64,000 nucleotides of DNA from Paramyrothecium sp. XJ0827 (lineage: Eukaryota; Ascomycota; Sordariomycetes; Hypocreales; Stachybotryaceae): assembly GCA_020881915.1 (NCBI GenBank), contig JAJFPB010000007.1, forward strand, positions 1,798,001 through 1,862,000, in the 5' to 3' direction. This document shows positions 42,710 through 53,453 of the stretch, in pieces. Below the pieces are notes generated by a model. It did no database searches and had not been told where the DNA came from. It was given only the letters and a program-made list of their open reading frames with translations. Numbering within the stretch: the stretch's first letter is position 1; every line of letters begins with the position of its first letter. Made by a program: the position numbers and the translations under genes.

Positions 42710-44788
42710 TCACAGAAACGATAACTTGGTATAGCCTGGACGTACAAGAACAGGCGGTAGCATCGGAATCTTTGCTCGAGGCTCTACTGGATGGGTGACA
42801 CCATTCACCTCATCCTCTGCGGCAACTTCGAGATTCGAGTCTGAACGAACGCGGGAGGCGGTACTGTTAACCGTCTCTGCGCGCTGCAGTGGGTTGAGTG
42901 ACGTCGAGATGGAACCCCGCTGACGCATGGAAGTCTAAACTAGAATTAGCCTCTGTGGAAATCTCATCAAGTACGCAAGATACTCACTGCTCGGGGCCTC
43001 GTGAGCATTCCGACACTAAAGTCCCATAAACAGAGTCGTCCATCCTCGCCCACGCTTCCAAAACGGTAGTTTCGGTCGTCACACCGCCAGGGGTCGAATG
43101 CCACGTCAGACACCCACGAATGGTGCCCCTGGCATCGGGCCACCAGACCTGAGTCGGCCATCGACCAGATGGATATCAAATCATCCTGTCCTCCAGTCAA
43201 GACGTATTTACCGTCTGGTGACCAGCATACGGATGACAAGCCTCCATAGTACGAGTAGAACATATCTAGCAACCTAGAGAGTGTGAGTACGAAGAAATGA
43301 GGGGGAAGGTGTTGAAAGACTAGGAAACGCACTCTTCCTTGAGGTAGTCGATGATCCGAAGTGTCCCATCCTCGGAAACGGCTGCCAGATGACGGTTATC
43401 TGGCGAAAACGCAAACTTGTTGACGCGATGGTTTGAAAGTTTCCAAGCCGCCACCGGGTTGCTTTTCTGGTTCTTAGAATGCACCGACTTGTGAATTTGC
43501 ATTTTACTGCCTTGCGATATGCCGTTCGGGATATCACCGGCCTCGCTGCCATTGACCGAAGCTCCTTCGTCTTCTGGAATGAATGGAGCATCTTCCTTCT
43601 CTTTATCGTACACGACCAAGGACCCGTCCATGTGCGCAGCGAGGAAGAGATGTTCTGAGCCGGGAATCCACTGAATGTCAGATACCGGGGTACCATTAAT
43701 GACGCCCTGCTCACGCGTTAGTGGTTACTCTAATTCCCAGGTGTTTCTATCTTCCTACATTCTTATTCAACCGCGTGTAACGCTGTGACATGGGCTCCCA
43801 CCAGATGATTTCTCCAGTAGAGAAACCCATAACAACATCGATATGGGATGGTGATTTCGTTACGAGGTTGGCATCGTGACAAAGACAATGCGCCTTTGTA
43901 TAGAGGATCTTGGTCAGGTAGTCTTGCTGTGATTCTGATTAGAGCCGCCAACGAGGAGATTGAGACAATTGCAGCCTACTTTGTTGGGAGAAGATAGGTC
44001 GATCCATTGAAAGGCACGATTGACATTGGCAAAAACGAATAGGCCATCGCTCGATCTATCTGTCAGTCTCTTCGAAAGACTTTCGTGGGTGATAACACGG
44101 GAAATAAAGGACGAGTTGCTCTTGGTCATGTTGTTCTTTGGCTTGCGCCTCTTATTGACGTCTTTCATTGGGGCCTGAGCAACGAGGGCATTTCCCTCGC
44201 CGAACGCAGGAGCGGAGCCCAAAGTAAGTGATGTCCCCGGCGCATCACTTGTCGAGGTTCCACGTCCATCTTCACTGCTCATGCCACCCTCGGTTGAGTA
44301 GCGACTTTCGTTGGGGTGTTCTTGAATGCTCGACGTCACGCCCGTCAAGGAGAGCGTGGTTGCCAAAGGGCCTTTGTAGAAGAAGGGCGGCGGGGCTCGG
44401 GCGCCGAGGCTCAGGAAGGAAAGCTTCGTTCCGGCGGTGGCGGGCTGAGGTGTCGTCGCTAACGGGTTCGGATTGATCACAGGTGCTTCTGAGGGGTGCG
44501 GCGGAGGAGTCGCGAGGTGGAGATCTTCTTTCAGGACGTATGTGCCTATGGCCGGTCAATCTCAGATTTAGATCACTGTGAGCTGGCTTGACGCACCTTC
44601 TCCGACGAGAAACTGCCATTCAGGGCCCGTGGGATTGGTGAGAGTATTGTTCGTCTCGATCATAGGCACAACGCCCCCAAGCGTCCCGCCGAATTGGCCC
44701 CCGGGGGGATACCGCGGCGGTGGGGGGAGCACGCTGAAGCAATCAGTACACTGCAATCTACGCATGAGATGTCGAGTACGTACAACAT
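42710..44788 (-). CDS. creC: CreC WD40 protein, partner of the CreB deubiquitinase
   Basis: WD40 protein that stabilises the ubiquitin protease CreB (UBP46/WDR20-like pair) and is needed for carbon catabolite repression. Seven exons (44788-44784, 44733-44597, 44545-43980, 43926-43759, 43706-43333, 43273-42988, 42934-42710) close to 586 codons plus stop. The first coding exon is only 5 nt (ATGTT). Splicing it yields the diagnostic N-terminus [18 protein letters not shown], as in Aspergillus CreC. A Pro/Ser-rich N-terminal third is followed by WD40 blades: [71 protein letters not shown] and [17 protein letters not shown]. The length matches Aspergillus CreC (about 590). Confidence 0.93.
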
Positions 44789-46308
44789 GTTTGCGGTGAG
44801 GAATGTCGATTGGTGGGCGGAATTGGGAAAGGCTGGCCAAGCTTCAGCGGAGATGGGGTGCTGCGCCGGACTTCAGGTCGAACAGGGCGAGCTGTCGTGC
44901 AAGGTCTGACGGACACAACAGTTGCGCGACCGGTGTGATGCGCAAATACTCCAGCGCGGTCGGTGCGCGACAGTAACGGTGAAGAGGGGGAGAGTGTGAG
45001 AAGGCGTGGGCAGTGGCCGAGGAGAAGCGGATTGTTGGCCGCAGCTGCGAAAGAGGGTGGTGATGCAGGGCTAAGGGCCAGGTGTGGAGGAGTAGGGATC
45101 GCCGACACTGCTATGTCGGAAGGGCGGTCCAGGGGTTGCAGCGATTGGATTGGCAGCCGCAGGACATTTGCTGGTCTCAACCTTTAGCTGCGCCTGTTGG
45201 TGACATCCATCCAACCCAGCAGTTCGCCCAAGATCTGGGTCCGTCAAGACTACGACCAGGGCCCGGTCCTGAACCAGGCCCGAACCTGGACCTAGACCTG
45301 GACCTGGGGCTGGGGCTGGGTGTGGTGGTGTGTGGGGTAATGGCGCTCGCGTGGGATTGGTGACCGAGCGGAGAGGATCGATACCACCGTTTCCCTACCT
45401 TGCCTGCTGTGCTGTACGCGAGCAGGGCGACTAATTTATCCGCTCGGAGGGCGATGCACTTCAACGTGCCGAAAGCCTCTCTAGTGCCAACTGTAAGTGT
45501 CCCGTCCGTCATATTTTGTAGATTTGGTCGGCCTCTTTACGCTGCCTCCATCCTCAAGAACCAAACACATTTGCTATCATGGAACAACCAGAACCGACGT
45601 CATGCTAGCGCTTGCGCCTCGAGTGCCCAAAACGTTCCGAAAATCATACGGTACATGGCACCTGTCCGAAGTACATCTACATTCGCCTGCTCATGTGGAG
45701 CCCGCCCCCCCAGGAAAGCCGCCAGCAAAAGCTGTAGGTAAGGTAAGGCAGGTGGTACAAACGTTCACACCATGTGCCTACAGGTACCTCAGAGAGTACA
45801 GTCAGTAGACTCTTCTTATTATTGACAAGGTCGCAAAACAACATGCCTCCGAATCCTGGGTTTCGCTATCTTGTTCAAGGAACCTTAGGGCCTTGTTCTA
45901 GCATCTGATTCTCAAGAAACGTCCCGTTTAGGCGTGAAAACCCCCTATGGCATGCATGGGCTTGACACTCTTCACCCTGTCCCAAGTACTGGTACTTTCG
46001 AATTATCGAAACAGTCTCCACTGGCTGGGTACCTCAGCATTCAATCGAACGGGTCAAACTTCCAACCATGTTGCTTCCCGACCCTCCACTGAGCTTCCTG
46101 CATCATCAAATTGCGCTGCGGCCGCTCGAACGGCTCTTCCACCGACATCAGGGACGCATCTCCCAGTCCGTCATTGTCGACTTGGTCTTCGAGCCTTGTG
46201 CGATCACCCTTGCCACAAAGTCGCACGACTCCTACACCGCTCATAGACCTCTGGCATGGCGGCACGATAAACCGCGAGCACATCGACCGACCTGAAGATC
46301 TTATCATC
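44789..46308. other. Divergent promoter region between CreC and Miro
   Basis: No gene is supported in 1.5 kb. A minisatellite of CCTGGA/CTGGGG-like units lies at 45283-45327. A frame ending in a good splice donor (GTAAGT at 45491) could be a transcript leader but has no identifiable protein. Confidence 0.45.
45283..45327. repeat. CCTGGA/CTGGGG minisatellite
   Basis: Tandem six-base units (cctgga, cctaga, ctgggg) in the CreC-Miro intergenic region, non-coding. Confidence 0.75.
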
Positions 46309-48272
46309 ATGGCTGCCGGTATTGTGAAACCCCGCCTTTCAAACCATCTGCTCTTGGAGTATCCGTACAGCTTCTGACTCATCTGTCCTCTCACAAAGTA
46401 CGAGTATGCGTCTGCGGCGACGAGGGAACTGGCAAGTCGAGCTTGATCGCCTCTCTTGTCAAGGACCAGTTCATAGCGAACAAAATTCAACCTGTCCTGC
46501 CCCAGATCACCATTCCGCCGAGCCTCGGCACGCCTGACAATGTCACTACCACGATCGTCGACACTTCTGCGCGACCGCAAGACAGAACCACCCTTCGCAA
46601 GGAAATCCGCAAATGCAACGTTATTCTCCTTGTCTACGCCGACCACTACAGCTATGAACGGGTTGCATTGTTCTGGATGCCATACTTTCGCTCGCTGGGC
46701 GTCAATGTGCCAGTGGTCTTGTGCGCCAATAAATCCGATCTCCTCACGCAGGTCAGCACTCCGCAAGTCGCCGAAGAAGAGATGCTCCCCGTGATGGCCG
46801 AATTCAGAGAAATCGATTCGTGTATTAGGTCAAGCGCGCGCGACCATCGCAACGTCAACGAGGTATTCTTCCTTTGCCAGAAAGCAGTTACGCATCCCAT
46901 CGCCCCTTTGTTCGATTACAAGGAGGGACACTTGAAGCCCGCTTGCGTCACTGCGTTGAAGCGCATCTTCTACCTCTGCGACAAGGATCAAGATGGCTTT
47001 CTTGACGATCAGGAGATGCGTGACTTCCAGGCCAGATGCTTTGATAAGCCTTTGACGGACGACGATTTGGAAAACATCAAGCTCTCGATCGCAAAGTCCA
47101 TACCCAACACGGCGTCCGGGCCAGGAATTGACTTGAACGGCTTCTTACAGCTGAACAAAATGTATGCTGAAAAGGGCCGTCATGAGACAATATGGATCAT
47201 CCTGCGAGAGTACCACTATACCGACAGCTTAAGTCTCGAAGACAAGTTCCTCCATCCCAAACTGGAAGTTCCGGAGTATTCGTCGGTTGAACTGAGCCCT
47301 GCCGGATACAGGTTTTTCGTTGATTTGTTCCTGCTATTCGACAAGGACAATGATGGTGGGCTGAACGATAAGGAACTCCAGGCCCTATTTGCACCCACCC
47401 CTGGCCTACTTCTGTCGTGGACGGAGTCCTCATTTCCGTCCTCAACTGTTGGAAACGAAGCTGGATATATTACTCTGCAAGGGTGGCTTGCGCAATGGAG
47501 CATGACCACGTTCTTGGAACCCAAAACAACCATCGAATACCTTGCTTACCTCGGCTTCGAGCCGCCGAATCCTAAGGACTCCATTACCGCAGCTATCAAG
47601 GTCACCAAGCCAAGAAAGAGGAGAAGACGACTGGGCCGTGTGGAGAGGAACGTTGTGCTCTGTTATGTTATTGGTGCCTCAGGAGCTGGTAAATCATCAC
47701 TTCTTGACGCCTTTCTCAATCGTCCCTTCTCTGGTTTATACCACCCCACGATCAAGCCAAGGAGAGCTGTCAATGGCGTAGAGCTTCCAGGAGGGAAACA
47801 AGTATATCTCATCCTTGAGGAATTGGGCCAACTCGAGACTGCAATTCTGGAAAACCAGTCGAAGCTGGATGCTTGCGACCTAGTTTGCTACACCTATGAT
47901 TCCTCAGACCCGGACTCCTTCTCTCACATTGTGGAAACCCGCTCGAACTACCCGCAACTCAACGAGCTGCCTTCGATCTATACAGCCCTCAAGGCCGATA
48001 GAGATAAGACGACTCAGCGCAGTGAGCTGCAGCCTGACCAGTACACTTCGTCTCTCAACATGAGCACGCCGCTGCACGTCAGCGTCACGTGGAATAGCAT
48101 CAGCGAGCTTTTCGTGTCCTTGGCCGAGGCCGCCACCAACCCCAGCATCGCGTTCCCCAAGACGGAGGAAGAGTCTCCAGACCGAACCAGTCTCTATCTT
48201 GCGCTGGGAGCCACGGCATGTGCTGCAGTGGCGGCGCTCATGATATGGCGGCGGTCCACGAATGCCGCATGA
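46309..48272 (+). CDS. GEM1: Mitochondrial Rho GTPase (Miro)
   Basis: Tail-anchored outer-membrane GTPase governing mitochondrial shape, inheritance and ER-mitochondria contact. Two exons (46309-46318, 46399-48272) give 627 codons plus stop. The 10-nt first exon supplies MAA and joins to [16 protein letters not shown], the P-loop of GTPase domain 1. Other domain 1 motifs are VDTSA and NKSD. Two EF hands carry [12 protein letters not shown] and [12 protein letters not shown]. GTPase domain 2 has a P-loop in [15 protein letters not shown]. The C-terminus is a single transmembrane helix ([19 protein letters not shown]) followed by RRSTNAA. Domain order and length match fungal Gem1. In the usual G3 place of domain 1 the sequence reads DTSARP, as in other Miros. 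Confidence 0.96.
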
Positions 48273-48693
48273 GCTTCCCCAGGGGGCATCTACTAAAGCA
48301 TTGGTTACGTAGTGTGTTTTTTTCTCGGATGGTGGCGTTTGGCACCACATTCTGCGTCATTAGAGCATCTTCGGTCATACTACTACCTAGACGTGTGCTC
48401 GACATTTGCGGTAGCCGTTTAATGAGCCCGCTCCGGTGTCTGGGGCGGAGGGAATTCGCGGGTGGGCACGGAGTTGATGCCTCGGTGCAGCGATTTATTA
48501 TGATACCCAACTCCATCAAACTCATGTCAACTTTTAATCATGTACACACTTGTAATGGCATTAATGATATTCGTTTCGCATACACACAATCACTTGCTCA
48601 TGGTGTGTGAGTGGCGCTTTGCGAGTGGAGAGTCATGGGAGATGCCGTGCCAAAAAGGCCGAGGCCGTCCCGTAGTATGATGAAGTAACTACG
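48273..48693. other. Convergent intergenic spacer
   Basis: 3' flanks of Miro (+) and the cap methyltransferase (-). No gene is seen. Confidence 0.5.
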
Positions 48694-50190
48694 CTACACC
48701 TTGTAAAAGCAGAAGCCAATGTAGAAGCTCGCCGCCTCCATCTCCTCGTCCGAGACAAGCAGCGGGCCCCCACCCCTCTCGCGCACGCCCATCCTCTCCG
48801 ACAGGGGACCCAGTTCCGGGTCGTCTTTCTCGGCCTCCCATATCTCTGGGAATGTGCGGTGGAACTGCAGCTCGAGGTTATAGTCGTCCGCGAGAGCACG
48901 GAAGGCCTCCCACGGCACGACGTACTCAGGGACCTCCTCGACGGCCTCGTCAAGGAAGAAGTTGTACTTCCAGCCAAAGGCCGGACGGAAGACGCCGTCC
49001 TCTGGTGTCTTGCTAGGGAATCGGATACGGTAGATTGAGTTGCCCCATTCGGCGGTGGGCTCTGCCTCCCCTTCCTCCAGCTCGCCATCCTCGGCCTCGT
49101 CGGCTTGCTGTCCTTCCTCTTTCTCCTCTCCGGGCGAGGGAGCGAAGTACGGAGGGCTGCTCGTGGGTGTAGTTGATCCGTCGGGTTTGGGGTCTGCACC
49201 GTCGTTGGCAGCGGCCTTGCCCTTGGCCTTTGCGGCGTGCTTCTCGTTGAACTTGCGGACGCGCTCGCTCAGGACATCGGAGTTGGGGATGCAGCCGATG
49301 AAGCGGCCGCCCTTCTTCAGGGCGCCGGCGACGTTGCGGAGCATGGTGCGGGCGTGCTGCTCGGACTCGAAGGCGTAGTGCATGCAGAACATCATGCTGA
49401 CGACGTCAAAGCCACGGCGGTTCATGGGCGACGGGTCGAAACCGACCTGACGAATGATTTCGAGGTCCTCGATGCTCTCGCCATAGCAGTCCTTGACGTG
49501 GAACCGGGCATCAAAAAGTCGTGGCGGAGGCCGTCTGCTGTGGCCTCCCCTGCCACCTCCCCTTCCGCCTCGCGAGCCCAGTGTCCTGTATCGCTCCCGA
49601 GCCTGCTCGATACTGACATCTGCAGGATCAAGACCCACGTAGAGCTGGATGGGCTGCGGCGCCTGCTGCCACTTGTTCAAGTCGCCGCCCTTGCCGCACC
49701 CTATGTCTAACACAAGAAGCTCCTTCCCACTGGAGCGTCCCATCTCACGGGATCCAGGTGCGTGGTCCTCGTCCGGAGAGTAGCGCTGGATGATGCAGCT
49801 CTTGACCCAGTTGTTGAAGACCCGGAGGCCCTTGATCTTGCTGTCTCTCGTGCGCCAATCCCGACCGCGCTCAGGAACATTGTTGTAGTGCTGTCTGACG
49901 ACGTCGTTGATCCCGCGGATTCTGTCGCGTTCCGTCTCGGCTGCCACGACCAAGGCTTCCGATTCGCGCTCGCGCTCCAACTGCCGCTGCCGGATGGCTT
50001 CGCGCTGGGCCTCGGATATGCGTGCGCGGGCGCCGGGACGCTTCTGTTTACGGGGCTGCTCGTTGGGAGAAACAGCACGGCGCTTAGCTGGCTGCAGGGC
50101 CTTGGCATCATATGGCTGGGGGCCTTCGTCCAGGAATTCGTCGTCGGCTGGTCGCTTCCCGTTTCTTCTTGGTGCATCGCCTTCACCCAT
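48694..50190 (-). CDS. ABD1: mRNA cap guanine-N7 methyltransferase
   Basis: Methylates the cap guanine at N7 in the nucleus using S-adenosylmethionine. A single exon encodes 498 residues. The N-terminal 90 residues are charged and disordered. The catalytic domain starts HYNNVPERGRDWR, followed by FNNWVKSCII, and motif I LVLDIGCGKGGDLNKW (about residues 159-174). FDVVSMMFCMHYAFES and GGRFIGCIPNSD are also typical of the family. Two insertions stand out: an RGG-type stretch (SRGGRGGGRGGHSRR, about residues 208-223) after the first strands, and an acidic Glu/Asp-rich segment before EWGNSIYRIRF. The C-terminal FYIGFCFYKV matches the family end. Confidence 0.94.
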   Translation of the reverse strand: MGEGDAPRRNGKRPADDEFLDEGPQPYDAKALQPAKRRAVSPNEQPRKQKRPGARARISEAQREAIRQRQLERERESEALVVAAETERDRIRGINDVVRQHYNNVPERGRDWRTRDSKIKGLRVFNNWVKSCIIQRYSPDEDHAPGSREMGRSSGKELLVLDIGCGKGGDLNKWQQAPQPIQLYVGLDPADVSIEQARERYRTLGSRGGRGGGRGGHSRRPPPRLFDARFHVKDCYGESIEDLEIIRQVGFDPSPMNRRGFDVVSMMFCMHYAFESEQHARTMLRNVAGALKKGGRFIGCIPNSDVLSERVRKFNEKHAAKAKGKAAANDGADPKPDGSTTPTSSPPYFAPSPGEEKEEGQQADEAEDGELEEGEAEPTAEWGNSIYRIRFPSKTPEDGVFRPAFGWKYNFFLDEAVEEVPEYVVPWEAFRALADDYNLELQFHRTFPEIWEAEKDDPELGPLSERMGVRERGGGPLLVSDEEMEAASFYIGFCFYKV

Positions 50191-51417
50191 AGTGATGGAT
50201 TCCTTGCCCTTGGGCGGATGGAAAGGTCAAGAAGTGGTGTGGAATGGATAGCTCGATCGGTTCCGAGAGCTGGAACTTTGAACAGTGTAATGGTATAGTG
50301 AATTGTGGTTGAATAGTTGTTGTGTATGCTGTTGTCTGTTGTGTTGATTATGGATGGTAGGTGCTAAGCAAGCTCTCAGAACCTTGCAGCGGAAGTAGAT
50401 CCTTTTCTGAAATCTGCTGCACCTGAGACCAGCCGCACGCCACACAATGCCAGGTACCTACCTACCTACCCTGAAGCTGTTCCTTTGGGTCTACACTTTG
50501 ATGAGCGTTACTTCAGTAGAGTAGGCCAATCCACATTCTCTCGCAGTAAGGATGTCAGCACTTTTTGAATCATGAAGAGGCGGCAGGGGGTTTTTTTTTA
50601 ACTTCAAGAGCTACCGCTGCGAATCATGTTCAACCCGTATTAGTGATTGGCATTAGATCCACCATTTGATATAGATATGTGTATGCTGTAATCGTGCCAC
50701 AGCATCAAGCAGGCAAATAACTGAAATCCCAAGACCGCAACCAAGATCGCAGGCAGCGGAAACAGACAATGATCTTAGAAAGAATCAACCACCACAACCT
50801 TTCATCAGATATTCACATTGGGGATATGTGCCTCCACTTCTTGAACCAGTAAACAGCCCGAATGCCACCACGGCATGTACGAGAAGGTCAGGGCTCTCTG
50901 GGCAAGGCACCATTCAACCCTTCATACAATGAGCTCATAGTTGCACCAGTCACTCTCAATAACATACTGACTGACCTATGCTACGCCCCTTTATTTGCTT
51001 TCCGACTTAAACGTCAAAAAGTTTCTCGAAGATTTCACCTACCAAAGTGGTATTCCGCTGCCTTCTTGGGCGAGGTAACCTCATAAGGAAATGGGTACGT
51101 ACCAGTTCGGATGCGTCACCTTCTGGGAGCCTTGCAGCAGATCGGGCCGTAGCTTGTACACTCGCACCGTTGCCAGTATGGGGAAGTACCTGCGCCCGGG
51201 CGGGACCCACTCAGGTTCGGTGCCAGCCTCCATTGCCTGGCCTTGCAAGCATCAGACAAGCTCTCCAGCTCATTCTCTCATCATCCACACCCACGGCATT
51301 CCCGACCACGCGAGACCCAGCGCCTTGTAGGATCACCAACTCCGCCATACCGTTTCCTACCTGCCTCTACACCTCCGCGCTCGTCAAGCACCGCCAGTGC
51401 CCACTCGTTTGCCCGCC
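50191..51417. other. Divergent promoter region between ABD1 and RPN7
   Basis: No gene is supported. CCTACCTACCTACC repeats lie near 50456-50470, and the plus strand before RPN7 (51230-51417) is C-rich, typical of a transcript leader. Confidence 0.45.
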
Positions 51418-53007
51418 ATGGGTTCAGATCCCCAGTACGCCAAGTGGCCGTTGCTGCCGCTGTCCCAGCACGTCTTTACCCTTACCAATGCCTACGCCAC
51501 CAAGACCGCCCAGCAAGCCGCCGTCAAGGCCTTGCAAAATGCCATCGCCGAGCACAAGATGGCCCCATTCTACCGCTACCTCGCGCACCCCATCGATGGC
51601 ATCCTCAACACCGTCGGCGAGGGCGGCGCCACCGCCCCAGGCAAGCCACTCAGCAGAAAGTCGAGCTTGGTCGGCATGATTGCGACAAAGGCCCCCACAA
51701 CGACGGTCAACTTGCCGTGGGACGAGGCAGTCTACCAGAAGCTGAAGGAGGACAACGATGCGGAGCTGGCAGAGTTCCAGAAGGAGGAGGACGAGGCCGT
51801 GGAGCAGGCTGGTGACACTGAAGTCATGGCAGCCAAGGGAAAGAGGGCCGAGTTCTGGGCTCGGGTTGGCGACAAGGTACGGCTTGACCAACAAACAAAT
51901 GCCACTATAGACTGGTCGATGAAGCTGTTTTCCTAACACCCTCTGCAGGACAAGGCCATTGCGGCATGCGAAAGCGTTTTTGAGAAGACCGGAATCCTGG
52001 GCACCAAGATCGACCTCGTCCTGGCCATAATACGCATGGCTCTATTCTACGGCGACAAGCCCCTCGTCAAGAAGCATGTCGAGCGCGCCAAGGCTCTCGT
52101 TGACAGTGGTGGTGACTGGGACCGCCGCAACCGCCTAAAGGCCTATGAAGGTCTGCACCTCCTCACCGTTCGCTCCTACAATCTTGCCGCGCCCCTCCTG
52201 CTCGACTCCCTTTCCACCTTCACCAGCTACGAGCTCTGCACATACTCCAACTTGGTCGTGTACTCCGTACTAGCGGGATCCGTGTCCCTAAAGCGTGTCG
52301 ACTTCAAGTCAAAGGTTGTCGATGCCCCAGAGATCAAGGCCATCCTTGGCGATGGCGAGGACAAGCTATTAGCCCTGAGCGGCGCGTTGAGCGCCGGACC
52401 TGGTGCTGACGACACTACTGGCGACGATGCTCCCAAGGCTGCAGCCACCACGGTCGTGAACCTGACCACGCTCGGCTCCAGCAGCGACCAGCCCGAAGCA
52501 GAGATGGCCATTGACTTTAGCCCGCTCGCGCTTCTTGTCAGCAGCCTCTACAATGGCAACTACAAGACCTTCTTCCAGTCCCTCGCTTCCGTTGAGGAGC
52601 AGTTCCTGAACCAGGACCGCTACCTCCACGAGCACAAGAGCTGGTTCATCCGAGAGATGCGTCTGCGCGCGTACCAGCAGCTTCTGCAGAGCTACCGTGT
52701 TGTTGGCCTCGAGAGCATGGCCAACGACTTTGGTGTCACCGTCGACTTCCTCGACCGGTTAGTACTGCAAAACTCGATTTAACGAAAGTGAAAATTAACC
52801 GTGTATAGTGATCTCGCGCGTTTCATTGCGGCTGGTCGCATCCCCTGCACCATCGACCGCGTAACTGGCAAGGGTGTTATCGAGACCAACCGCCCCGACG
52901 ACAAGAACAAGCAGTACCAAGACGTCGTTCGCCAAGGCGACCAGCTGATCACGAAACTCCAGAAATACGGACAGGCCGTAAGACTGAGGGGTAGCGAGCG
53001 AGCATAG
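51418..53007 (+). CDS. RPN7: 26S proteasome regulatory subunit Rpn7
   Basis: PCI-domain scaffold subunit of the proteasome lid. Three exons (51418-51876, 51949-52757, 52809-53007) join to 488 codons plus stop. The N-terminus begins MGSDPQYAKWPLLPLSQHVF. TPR-like helices follow (ARVGDKDKAIAACESVFEKT, the KIDLVLAIIRMALFYGD helix, and YEGLHLLTVRSYNLAAPLLL). The PCI domain starts around residue 330 and ends IDRVTGKGVIETNRPDDKN, then a C-terminal helix. Two low-complexity insertions (near residues 68-90 and 270-315) make it longer than yeast Rpn7. Intron 3's donor is GTTAGT. The gene converges on alanine aminotransferase. Confidence 0.94.
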
Positions 53008-53453
53008 GCTGGGGCAGGGACTACATGACGGAAGGAAACGGGCCACACGAGAGCGTATCTTCGCTACTGCCCTGGCAATTGTATGCTACGAGTTTAGAGG
53101 CGTCAACAAGGGGCCAAGACATGGGAATTGATGACGTTAGAACAACAGCATTCACTCGTGAATTCGTTGATGATAGCGACTCGGGAACGAGAGCCCCCCT
53201 CCCATAATTGGCAGAAGAATAACTTTTTTCTTTTTGAAGCGAAGCTATATTCAAAGGTGTTTGAGTGGATTTGTCCGCGGGAAACTTACCAAAAGTTTCA
53301 GATATGTTCTATATCCCAAGAATGCCAACGCATTCTAATTGCATCGCCTTTGAAAGCAGGCAGCTTGAATATCCAAAATCCACCAGGTAAAACACATTCC
53401 TCTCTGTATCCCCGTCGATTCTAGGTACTCGTACATTCGTTGTGTCCTCCTCT
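53008..53453. other. Convergent intergenic spacer
   Basis: 3' flanks of RPN7 (+) and alanine aminotransferase (-). It is AT-richer around 53215-53360. No gene is seen. Confidence 0.5.

Noticed and set aside
46041..46766. 241-codon minus-strand frame at the start of Miro
   Set aside because: It overlaps the Miro P-loop region in antisense and has no recognisable domain.
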